In this document: piece after piece, positions 1-6,562 of the stretch
How the letters are laid out: the number at the start of each line of letters is the position of its first letter
How positions within the stretch are numbered: the first letter of the stretch is position 1
Position numbers and translations under genes: made by a program
The notes under the pieces: generated by a model
Told to the model about the DNA's origin: nothing
The model's database searches: none
What the model saw: the letters and a program-made list of their open reading frames with translations, nothing else
Assembly: GCA_002358875.1 (NCBI GenBank)
Contig: DEPS01000008.1
Coordinates: 1 to 15,041, forward strand
Source: Lachnospiraceae bacterium UBA3386
Lineage (GTDB): Bacteria; Bacillota; Clostridia; Lachnospirales; Lachnospiraceae
Length of the DNA: 15,041 nt
Reading direction: 5' to 3'

Positions 1-170
1 CCGACATAGGGCATTGACACACTGGTCTTTATTTGCAGATGTGAATGTGTAAGCCATGTAGAAATGAGGCTTGCCCGACATAGGGCATTGACACATCTTA
101 TTTACTTGGCTAATGGTAAAACGCAGGCGATCAGTAGAAATGAGGCTTGCCCGACATAGGGCATTGACAC

Positions 171-208
171 GATTTTAAAATTTTGTCTTATCATTTTTCC
201 TCCTATTC
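171..208 (+). other. Spacer 3: antisense to a ribosome binding site and start codon
   Basis: The reverse complement of this 38-bp spacer contains AGGAGG, four A residues, then ATG and seven open codons reading M-I-R-Q-N-F-K-I. The crRNA would therefore pair with the translation start of an mRNA. The source genome is unknown. This supports both the plus-strand orientation of the array and the choice of RNA-complementary spacers expected for type III. Confidence 0.7.
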
Positions 209-535
209 GTAGAAATGAGGCTTGCCCGACATAGGGCATTGACACAGTTTTCGTGGTCATATTCAATTGTCCCACAGATGGATGTAGAAATGAGGCTTGC
301 CCGACATAGGGCATTGACACATCTGGATATCAGTGTTGTCCTTCCGTCTTCAGCGTAGAAATGAGGCTTGCCCGACATAGGGCATTGACACATTTTTTTG
401 GCAGTCTTGCCAATTTCGGTTAAAAAGTAGAAATGAGGCTTGCCCGACATAGGGCATTGACACCTTTTTAGACAGTTTCTTATCGATGGCTTGCTTGAGT
501 AGAAATGAGGCTTGCCCGACATAGGGCATTGACAC

Positions 536-574
536 ACGGAGAATGCCGTCGTCGTCGTCCTCGTCCTCGTAGTC
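536..574 (+). other. Spacer 8: low-complexity spacer antisense to an acidic-tract coding sequence
   Basis: The spacer is built largely of GTC/CTC triplets. Its reverse complement has an open frame reading D-Y-E-D-E-D-D-D-D-G-I-L-R, a typical acidic run. Such a spacer could pair with more than one transcript coding for Asp/Glu-rich tracts. The target is not identified. Confidence 0.5.
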
Positions 575-983
575 GTAGAAATGAGGCTTGCCCGACATAG
601 GGCATTGACACCTTATATTGCTTGTCGTTCTGATTTCCTTAAAGTAATGTAGAAATGAGGCTTGCCCGACATAGGGCATTGACACAGAACAGTGTAATCC
701 AGATATTTAGGATTATCGATTGAGTAGAAATGAGGCTTGCCCGACATAGGGCATTGACACAATAATTGTTATTCGTTCCAATACTTCCGGCCCATCGGTA
801 GAAATGAGGCTTGCCCGACATAGGGCATTGACACACATTAACTGCATCAACTTCTTTTTCCGTTATTCTAACGTAGAAATGAGGCTTGCCCGACATAGGG
901 CATTGACACAGATTGTCGTTTGCATCTTCCATGAGCGTTCCCAGAGGTAGAAATGAGGCTTGCCCGACATAGGGCATTGACAC

Positions 984-1022
984 ACATCTTGCCGAGTATA
1001 AATCGGCCGCTCTGCCAATTGA
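984..1022 (+). other. Spacer 14: antisense to a tRNA-Ile(UAU)
   Basis: The reverse complement begins TCAATTGGCAGAGC, the standard tRNA D-arm with G18-G19 and the 3' D-stem GAGC. It then has G26, the stem GCCGA, the loop TTTATAC and the stem TCGGC, a perfect 5-bp anticodon stem with a 7-nt loop. U33 is in place and the anticodon reads UAU, followed by the start of the variable loop. The crRNA would pair with the tRNA from the D-arm to the variable loop. UAU-anticodon isoleucine tRNAs are uncommon in bacterial chromosomes, which usually read AUA with a modified CAU anticodon, and occur in phages, so a phage tRNA is the likelier target. Confidence 0.85.
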
Positions 1023-1394
1023 GTAGAAATGAGGCTTGCCCGACATAGGGCATTGACACAGATCACTTTTTTGGGAACAATTTCTCCCGGTTGGCCGGTA
1101 GAAATGAGGCTTGCCCGACATAGGGCATTGACACACAACGTCTTCTGCCGGGATGGCCTTATTGCGATACTGTAGAAATGAGGCTTGCCCGACATAGGGC
1201 ATTGACACAGTTACTGTGATGGCCTGCTCCATGTAAACCGGTTTGGTAGAAATGAGGCTTGCCCGACATAGGGCATTGACACTAATGCAGACAGCAACCA
1301 TAGTGATTTTGAGAGATAAATGTAGAAATGAGGCTTGCCCGACATAGGGCATTGACACCTGCCCAAGGAAATCATTTCTTATTGAAGAATGCGG

Positions 1395-1430
1395 GTAGAA
1401 ATAAGGCTTGCCCGACGTAGGGGCATGGAA
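1395..1430 (+). repeat. Degenerate terminal CRISPR repeat
   Basis: The copy keeps the first 22 or so positions with one change (G9 to A), has ACATA changed to ACGTA, gains one G and ends GCATGGAAA instead of GCATTGACA. The 3' handle part is lost, while the GCCC/GGGC stem can still form. Terminal decay of this kind is normal at the leader-distal end, so it helps to orient the array. Confidence 0.9.
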
Positions 1431-1462
1431 AGAATTCTTCTGATTTTTGTCAGATAAGGCAA

Positions 1463-1495
1463 AAAAACACTCCTTTCTTTTGAAGGGGTGTTTTT
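1463..1495 (+). terminator. Intrinsic terminator at the end of the array
   Basis: Positions 1463-1476 pair with 1482-1495 (AAAAACACTCCTTT against GAAGGGGTGTTTTT, two G-U pairs) around a 5-nt loop. The 3' arm runs into five T residues. The A-tract on the other side means it could also work on the opposite strand. It lies about 30 bp past the last repeat, so it should end the pre-crRNA. Confidence 0.85.
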
Positions 1496-1685
1496 CGTTA
1501 TGCCAAAAATGTTAACTACTGTAATTGCAGGATATGCTCCGCATAAAGCAAATTAAAAAATTTTTTACTTTACTTAAATGGTGCTTTCCACTGCCGGGTA
1601 TTGAATAAAGGGAGTCTCAGCAAGCGGCCAATACTCAATGGCTGATACAGAAAATAAAAAACCAGGGAAGGAGGTGTGGAAAAGT

Positions 1686-1733
1686 ATGTTGAAGCATGGG
1701 CAAGAGAAGGGGAATGCTGTATGGATTGTGTAA
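1686..1733 (+). CDS. Possible 15-residue peptide with strong ribosome binding site
   Basis: An AAGGAGGT motif (1669-1676) sits 9 nt before ATG 1686. The frame reads M-L-K-H-G-Q-E-K-G-N-A-V-W-I-V and stops at 1731-1733. The peptide matches nothing I know. The only support is the quality and spacing of the Shine-Dalgarno sequence, which may be chance in purine-rich DNA. It ends about 30 bp before the -35 box of the likely cas promoter, so it would not be on that transcript. Confidence 0.2.
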   Translation: MLKHGQEKGNAVWIV

Positions 1734-1762
1734 AAAAATATAAGATGTACAGATTGTCTTAA

Positions 1763-1791
1763 TGGACAAAACGATACAGAAGTTTTATAAT
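1763..1791 (+). promoter_or_regulatory. Sigma-A type promoter, probably for the cas operon
   Basis: TGGACA (1763-1768) and a perfect TATAAT (1786-1791) are 17 bp apart, giving a predicted start near 1798. It is the best promoter in the gap and points at cas10, whose start is about 300 nt further on. A weaker TATAAA at 2064-2069 lies nearer, but the only -35-like box before it (TTGAAC, 2036-2041) is 22 bp away. Confidence 0.65.
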
Positions 1792-2016
1792 CTATTTTGT
1801 GCAATTTCTACGATGAAGGCGGCTTTAGAGAAAGCCTTATTGTCATTCTTTCACAGATGACAAGGGCTGTTTGGAAGCTTGGGTTTCAGTGTCTTTTCAT
1901 AAAGATGTTTGAACACCTGATGCTTGTTTTGGTAGCTGCACTGCACTGCATTTCTATTGGACGGAGGGCATTTATGGTTATACAAAAACTTTTATTTTGG
2001 CAATTCTTTATTCAGA

Positions 2017-2033
2017 CGTCCGATGATCGGACG
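2017..2033. promoter_or_regulatory. Perfect 17-bp palindrome upstream of cas10, candidate operator
   Basis: CGTCCGAT, a central G and ATCGGACG form an exact 8+1+8 inverted repeat, 63 bp before the cas10 start. The single-base centre fits a dimeric protein site better than an RNA hairpin, though as RNA it could fold with a 6-bp stem and 5-nt loop. No T-tract follows, so it is not a terminator. No regulator gene is present in the window. Confidence 0.5.
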
Positions 2034-2096
2034 ATTTGAACTATTCCAACTTTTGAAAGGGCATATAAAACAAAATAATGGAAGGAGGGCAGCGAT

Positions 2097-4025
2097 TTGA
2101 TTGAAAGATATCTGTCAATTATTGAAGTATCTCAAAAACAGGCCTATATCTTTGGAAGCAATAAGCTGAAAGAGAATATTGAGAGGTCTGCCGAGATATC
2201 CTGGCTCACAGATCCGAAGAGTATCGAAGAACTGATCGGGGATGAGGCTGTTTTTCATCCCGAATCAAATAAGGTTTATGCGGGCGGCGGGCATACTGTG
2301 CTTGTTTTTGACACGCTGGAAAAGGCGAGGGACTTCAACAGCCGTTATTCCTTCCTCCTGCGCACGATGAATCCGGAAATAGAGGTCTTCCTCTTTACCC
2401 TTCCCTATTGCAGCAGGGTCAGCGCGAAAAGAATGCTGGACTATGTTTTCTCTGAAAAGGAGCGCAGTCAGGAGAAGGATGAAAAATTTGCAGAAGATGA
2501 GGCTTCGAACGAGGCAATTGTTTCTGAAGAATGCACTCCCGACAGCTACTTAAAGGCACTCGTAGAAGGACTTGAGCGTAAAAAATCTCTTCGCCGCGCT
2601 TCGTTTCGGCAGGGGAGCTTCGGAATCGAGAAACTCGATTCGGAGACCCGCGGCATCGTATCCGGAAGAAAGGTTATTTCAGATTCCGGGGAAAATAAGG
2701 AGAGGGATGGGCAAGGACTGCTGAGCTTTGTCAATAGAAGCGGTTTTGACGGCAGTCCCTGTAGTGCAGAGACACAAATGCTTGAGATGTCAAAATACGA
2801 AGAAGCCAGGAAACTGAATGGGGTTGTGGCAGGAAGCAATCCTGTTCCCGATGGATTTGCTGCCGCGACAAAGTTCGAAAACCTTGGCGGGACAAAGGGA
2901 GACGTCAATTTCCTCGCCGTAGTCCATATTGATGGAAACGGAATGGGAGCCCGTTGCAACGATTATTACAAGAGCCTTCAGGAACGATACCTGAAACGGG
3001 AAAAGAAACAAATTGACGAGAATTTGAGGTGGAAAGATTTTCAGTCGGAAGTCGAAGCTTTCAGTAGGGGAATCGATGAAGATTTTAAATCTGCTCTGAA
3101 AAAAATGTTCGAGAGGGTCGGCAGCAGCCTTAATGAAGGCAGGCTTAAAGAGCTGACGCTGAAAACAAAGGGAAAAACGCAGGAACGCTTCTTCCCGATC
3201 CGGGGAATTATCGCATCCGGGGATGATATCTGCTTTGTGACCGACGGCCGGATCGGCATCGAGTGCGCGGCGGTCTTTCTGGAAGAGCTGTCCTCTTTAA
3301 AAAACCAGAAAGATAATAAGCCCTACAGCGCGAGCGCCGGTGTAGCCATTGTCCACCAGAAATACCCCTTTTTCCGTGCCTACGAACTTGCAGAGATGCT
3401 GTGTGCGAACGCGAAGAGTTTTGCGTCCGACCTCAGGGAGAAGCAGAAGGAAGCCTGTAAAAATCAGAATATATCAGAGGCAGTCATTCCTTCAGTACTG
3501 GAAGACAACGGCGCCGGGATCTGTGCCATTGACTGGCATCTGGAAATGGGTGAGATCGGAATGTCACTGGACGAGATCAGAAAGGGGTACCTGACAAAGG
3601 ACTCTGTGGAAGGAAGCCTGAGGCATCTGGAAATGCGCCCCTACATCGTGACTGTTACATCTGATGCAGAAGCTCCTGCAGACGCGGGAACGATAGAGCC
3701 TCACAGGCAGTACGCCGCATTCAAAGAACAGATGAAGAAATATCTGAGTGGCGGCTCCCTGTCGGGAGATGCTGCAGAGGATGTTTATTCAAAGCTGAAA
3801 GAGCTGAGAGGCATCCTCAAGCAGGGTGAAGCGAAGGCGCAGCACTTTATCCGCTTCCACAAGCTGAAGGGACTGGCGGTAGACAGCTATTACGGCATTT
3901 TTAAAGAAATCCAGCTTCGCACGGATACAGAAAAGATACCCCTGTATGTGAAAACAGCTGACGGAGATGAGCGTTCCGTTCTTTTCGACGCGGCGGAAGC
4001 GTTGGAAATCTACTCGCTGATGTGA
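2097..4025 (+). CDS. cas10: Cas10, HD-less, type III CRISPR large subunit with cyclase palm
   Basis: Large subunit of the type III effector; it senses bound target RNA and should make cyclic oligoadenylate from ATP. The 642 residues start directly with the first palm-type domain (I-E-V-S-Q-K-Q-A-Y-I-F-G-S-N-K-L-K-E-N near residues 9-27), then G-G-G-H-T-V-L-V-F. There is no HD nuclease domain before it, which explains why it is shorter than many Cas10 proteins. The second palm holds V-V-H-I-D-G-N-G-M-G with D279 and the catalytic loop A-S-G-D-D (D376, D377), a variant of GGDD with Ser for the first Gly. The C-terminal third is helical. Residues about 130-250 are charged and poorly conserved in look. 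The TTG start is chosen because AAGGAGGG lies 7 nt upstream. It is the first gene of the effector operon, followed by csm3 after 12 nt. Confidence 0.93.
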   Translation: MIERYLSIIEVSQKQAYIFGSNKLKENIERSAEISWLTDPKSIEELIGDEAVFHPESNKVYAGGGHTVLVFDTLEKARDFNSRYSFLLRTMNPEIEVFLFTLPYCSRVSAKRMLDYVFSEKERSQEKDEKFAEDEASNEAIVSEECTPDSYLKALVEGLERKKSLRRASFRQGSFGIEKLDSETRGIVSGRKVISDSGENKERDGQGLLSFVNRSGFDGSPCSAETQMLEMSKYEEARKLNGVVAGSNPVPDGFAAATKFENLGGTKGDVNFLAVVHIDGNGMGARCNDYYKSLQERYLKREKKQIDENLRWKDFQSEVEAFSRGIDEDFKSALKKMFERVGSSLNEGRLKELTLKTKGKTQERFFPIRGIIASGDDICFVTDGRIGIECAAVFLEELSSLKNQKDNKPYSASAGVAIVHQKYPFFRAYELAEMLCANAKSFASDLREKQKEACKNQNISEAVIPSVLEDNGAGICAIDWHLEMGEIGMSLDEIRKGYLTKDSVEGSLRHLEMRPYIVTVTSDAEAPADAGTIEPHRQYAAFKEQMKKYLSGGSLSGDAAEDVYSKLKELRGILKQGEAKAQHFIRFHKLKGLAVDSYYGIFKEIQLRTDTEKIPLYVKTADGDERSVLFDAAEALEIYSLM

Positions 4026-4037
4026 AGGGAGGAAGGA

Positions 4038-4766
4038 ATGACTGACAGGAATCAGGAACACATGGAAGCTGTGGTCAGAAAAACGATCCCGGTTAAGATG
4101 ACACTCCTTTCCGATACGATCTTTGGAAACGGTATGAGTATTCCCGGTGAGGAGGACATTTCCGTTCTGACAGACGCACAGGGCTTCCCCTACTATAAGG
4201 GAAGCACCTTCAAGGGTCTTTTCCGCGAGGAGATGAAACGGTACTTCGAGTGGGAAGGTTATTCCGAAGACAAAATCATCGAGACTCTGTTCGGGGAAGG
4301 AAATCCCGGGGCGGCAAGTCAGGAAGAAGAAGTAAGAAGACTGGTATTTTCGGATTTTTCCATGTCCCCCTTTGTCCGTGCGGTAATTTTCAGGGAGATC
4401 GGGGATGACCCGGGCGCCATTCTGGACTGCCTCTCCAATACCCGAGCTTTCACGAGGATATCTGAGGAGGGAACGGCTGCGAAGGGATCCCTTCGGTACG
4501 CCCGCTGCATCAACAAGGGACTTGTATTTTACAGTGAGATCTCCTGTGCCGCAGAAGATGAAGAGCTCGTGAAGGAGGTCCTTCCTTTTGTCAAATGGCT
4601 CGGGACCCTGCGCAACCGCGGCTTCGGAAATGTGCGTATTGAGCCGGAGAAAGCGATAACTGAAAAAGAGAAAGACACAGCGTCAAACGAATCAGAGAAC
4701 GCGATATCCAAAGTACCGGAGGGTCCGATGCCCTGCGCTGAAGAAAAGCCCGGAGGTGACGCATGA
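4038..4766 (+). CDS. csm3: Csm3-like Cas7 backbone subunit (RAMP)
   Basis: Single-domain Cas7 protein of 242 residues that should bind the crRNA along the effector backbone. The core motif F-P-Y-Y-K-G-S-T-F-K-G-L-F-R corresponds to the family's PyIPGSSLKGxLR, and the glycine-rich loop R-N-R-G-F-G-N-V lies near residue 196. In Csm3 the target RNA is cut by an Asp a few residues before the IPGS motif; here D40 in E-E-D-I-S-V-L-T-D lines up with it by eye, so cleavage is plausible. The last 40 residues are a charged, low-complexity tail. A GGGAGGAAGG site precedes ATG 4038. Its stop overlaps the next start (ATGATGA), which suggests translational coupling to csx10. Confidence 0.88.
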   Translation: MTDRNQEHMEAVVRKTIPVKMTLLSDTIFGNGMSIPGEEDISVLTDAQGFPYYKGSTFKGLFREEMKRYFEWEGYSEDKIIETLFGEGNPGAASQEEEVRRLVFSDFSMSPFVRAVIFREIGDDPGAILDCLSNTRAFTRISEEGTAAKGSLRYARCINKGLVFYSEISCAAEDEELVKEVLPFVKWLGTLRNRGFGNVRIEPEKAITEKEKDTASNESENAISKVPEGPMPCAEEKPGGDA

Positions 4767-6562
4767 TGAAATATATAAAATACAAAATCCTGCTTAAGGA
4801 GCCCGTCCGGATCGCGGATGACAGCTCCGCCAAACAGGGGCAGGCTATGACCCGGCGCTACATCCCGGGTACCACAGTCCGCGGCTGCGTGATCAACCGG
4901 CTTGCTTCAAAAGGCTATTTACCTGACGGTTCTTTTTCTGCCATTAAAAAGGAGCTTTTCTCCGACCGTATCCGCTTCCTCAACGCCTATCTTACGATCA
5001 AAGATCTAAGGGAAAAGGGCGCTGCAGGGGATGAGATTGATGCAGGAGTAAAGGGAAAGGATCTGGTGCTCCTGCCTTCCCCCAAAGGTTTTTATGAGGA
5101 TAAGAGCAGGAGAAAAGACAGAAAGGAACTGCAGAACGTCACCGTGAAGGGGGAGTTCGATGAATCCTTTAAGCGCGCAAAGATCGGGACGAATGTTTAT
5201 ATAGAGTTCCCGGATGAGTCCGCCCCTGATTCTTCTGGGGGCGGGACGCTCCATTTCTATTCGCCCAAGGTCATTTCAGACACGAAAATCAAGCTTGGGG
5301 AGAAGAAGGACCAGAACATTTTTCGCAGTACTTCTATTCAGCCCGGGTATCGTTATACCGGTTACATAGCCCTGGATGACGCGGAAGCCCCCGTCCCCGG
5401 AGCAGGAGGCAGGACCCTGGCGGATGTCATAAAAAGCACATTGGAAGGAACGCTGATCATAGGGAACAGCCGGACCTCCGGACTTGGAAAATGCCTTGTG
5501 GAAACGTGCACTCTGACAGAGGAGATACCGTTCTCCCCTTATGCCATCAAAGAGGAAAACGGCAGTAAAGACTGTTACATGATGCTCCTCTCCGACACGG
5601 TCATGAGAGATGCCTGCGGAGAATACTGCGGGCTGGATATTCCCACCCTGGAGCGCATTCTGGGCGTGGAAAAACTCAAAATAGAATACTGCGCGACGAC
5701 AGTGACCGACGCAAGGGGATTTAACCGCCATTACGGCGGCGCGACGCCTTCCGCTCCTATGTATGAAAAAGGGAGTGTATTTCATCTCTCTTACGAGGGA
5801 ACACTTGACAGGGAGCATCTGGATGCCGTACACAGCAGGGGTATCGGCGTGCGCAGGAACGAGGGATTTGGCCAGGTCCTTTTTGTCAGGGACTATGAAA
5901 GCATAAAGTTTAAGCTGGCGGGAGAGGATTCCCTGCGCCCGCAGTCCCAGCCTGACAAGGATTCTTCCGGCAAAGAAAAAACATCTAAAAAGGCAGACAC
6001 TTCTGAAAAGGCAGAGAAAGCTATTTCCGGCGCCGTGAAGCATAACGAGGATGAAGGTGTCATCGAAATCGCGGCGAGATCCTGCTACAGGAACCGGATC
6101 AGTGCTGCCATGCAAAGATATATAGTCGAAGAGCTCAGTCTGCCGGACAGCACGTCCAGCCAGCTCGGAAATATTCTTTCAATTGCAATGAAAAACCGCT
6201 TTACCCCGGAAGCAGGATGGAAGGGCATAAACGATTATTTTGCCCATAAGATCCAGAAGGATGAGAATGGGCGGGTCCACAGCACTGCGAAAAAAGCGCT
6301 CAGTGATCCTCTCTACAGAAAGATTAAGGAGATTGAAACGACTCCCCTGCATGAGCTGCTCAAGCTGCAGTTCATCAATTGGGAAGAAGCTGAAACGGGA
6401 GAAAAGAAAGTAAGGGAAGAAGAAAAGGAAAAGGAAAAGGAGAAGATGGTCATGGGCTTTCCGATCAGTGGTCTCCTGAAAGATTCTGAGGAAAAACAGG
6501 CAAAACTGGAGTTCCTGATCCAGATCATACGGTACAAATTTAAACAGGAGGTGAAAGTGTAA
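4763..6562 (+). CDS. csx10: Csx10-like Cas5 subunit with long helical C-terminal extension
   Basis: RAMP protein of 599 residues, probably the Cas5-type subunit that caps the 5' handle of crRNA in type III-D complexes. Two RAMP halves are visible. The first has Y-I-P-G-T-T-V-R-G (33-41) and the loop G-N-S-R-T-S-G-L-G-K (234-243). The second ends with G-I-G-V-R-R-N-E-G-F-G-Q (360-371). Both fit Csx10, in which the IPG-x-x-x-RG motif near the N-terminus is typical. Residues about 395-435 are a Lys/Glu/Ser linker, and about 436-599 appear all-helical with a K-E-rich stretch near 555-565. No separate Cas11 (Csm2-like) gene is present, so this tail may be a fused Cas11. Start ATG 4763 has GGAGGTGA just upstream; an in-frame ATG follows at once. 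The stop overlaps the next gene by one base (TAATG). Confidence 0.75.
   Translation: MMKYIKYKILLKEPVRIADDSSAKQGQAMTRRYIPGTTVRGCVINRLASKGYLPDGSFSAIKKELFSDRIRFLNAYLTIKDLREKGAAGDEIDAGVKGKDLVLLPSPKGFYEDKSRRKDRKELQNVTVKGEFDESFKRAKIGTNVYIEFPDESAPDSSGGGTLHFYSPKVISDTKIKLGEKKDQNIFRSTSIQPGYRYTGYIALDDAEAPVPGAGGRTLADVIKSTLEGTLIIGNSRTSGLGKCLVETCTLTEEIPFSPYAIKEENGSKDCYMMLLSDTVMRDACGEYCGLDIPTLERILGVEKLKIEYCATTVTDARGFNRHYGGATPSAPMYEKGSVFHLSYEGTLDREHLDAVHSRGIGVRRNEGFGQVLFVRDYESIKFKLAGEDSLRPQSQPDKDSSGKEKTSKKADTSEKAEKAISGAVKHNEDEGVIEIAARSCYRNRISAAMQRYIVEELSLPDSTSSQLGNILSIAMKNRFTPEAGWKGINDYFAHKIQKDENGRVHSTAKKALSDPLYRKIKEIETTPLHELLKLQFINWEEAETGEKKVREEEKEKEKEKMVMGFPISGLLKDSEEKQAKLEFLIQIIRYKFKQEVKV

Larger units (their letters stand above)
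1..1430 (+). CRISPR. CRISPR array, 37-bp repeats, 19 spacers, left end cut by window
   Basis: The repeat begins GTAGAAATGAGGCTTGC and ends ATTGACAC. Intact copies start at 58, 134, 209, 284, 355, 427, 499, 575, 649, 724, 798, 873, 947, 1023, 1098, 1172, 1246 and 1322. Positions 1-20 are the 3' part of another copy, and a degenerate copy starts at 1395. Intact copies are identical. Spacers are 34-39 bp and all different. The repeat holds a short stem, GCCC/GGGC with a GACATA loop, ending exactly 8 nt before the repeat end; Cas6 cleavage there would leave the handle ATTGACAC, close to the ATTGAAAC typical of type III. That, the decayed last repeat on the right and the terminator after it put transcription on the plus strand and the leader left of the window. 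No cas1 or cas2 is visible. Several spacers look antisense to transcripts. Confidence 0.98.
1496..2096. other. 601-bp intergenic region between array and cas10
   Basis: I see no convincing gene here. Plus-strand frames in this stretch have no homology I recognise. The region is AT-rich, with a 12-bp A6T6 tract at 1555-1566, a promoter at 1763-1791, a small hairpin GGCTTT-AGAG-AAAGCC at 1821-1836 and a palindrome at 2017-2033. A very short open frame with a good ribosome binding site lies at 1686-1733 and is listed separately. If the promoter at 1763 serves cas10, its transcript has an untranslated leader of about 300 nt. Confidence 0.6.

Noticed and set aside
102..1358. Open frames on the minus strand through the CRISPR array, with a repeated S-M-P-Y-V-G-Q-A-S-F-L motif
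   Set aside because: The motif is the translated repeat, whose reverse complement has no stop in some frames. The variable parts are spacers. This is not a repeat protein.
1555..1566. A6T6 palindrome as an operator or terminator
   Set aside because: A simple A/T tract in AT-rich DNA; no GC-rich stem and no link to a gene end.
1574..1804. 76-residue minus-strand frame in the intergenic region
   Set aside because: Phe/Pro/Ser-rich composition with no ribosome binding site, typical of chance frames in AT-rich DNA.
1797..2039. 80-residue plus-strand frame starting TTG between promoter and cas10
   Set aside because: No ribosome binding site, a start at the predicted transcription start, odd Cys/Phe/Leu-rich composition and no family resemblance.
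2097..2400. HD nuclease domain at the Cas10 N-terminus
   Set aside because: No His-Asp pair in the expected context; the protein opens directly with the palm-like I-F-G-S-N-K-L motif.
5276..6115. 279-residue minus-strand open frame
   Set aside because: Shadow of csx10; Cys/Phe/Arg-rich sequence without motifs.
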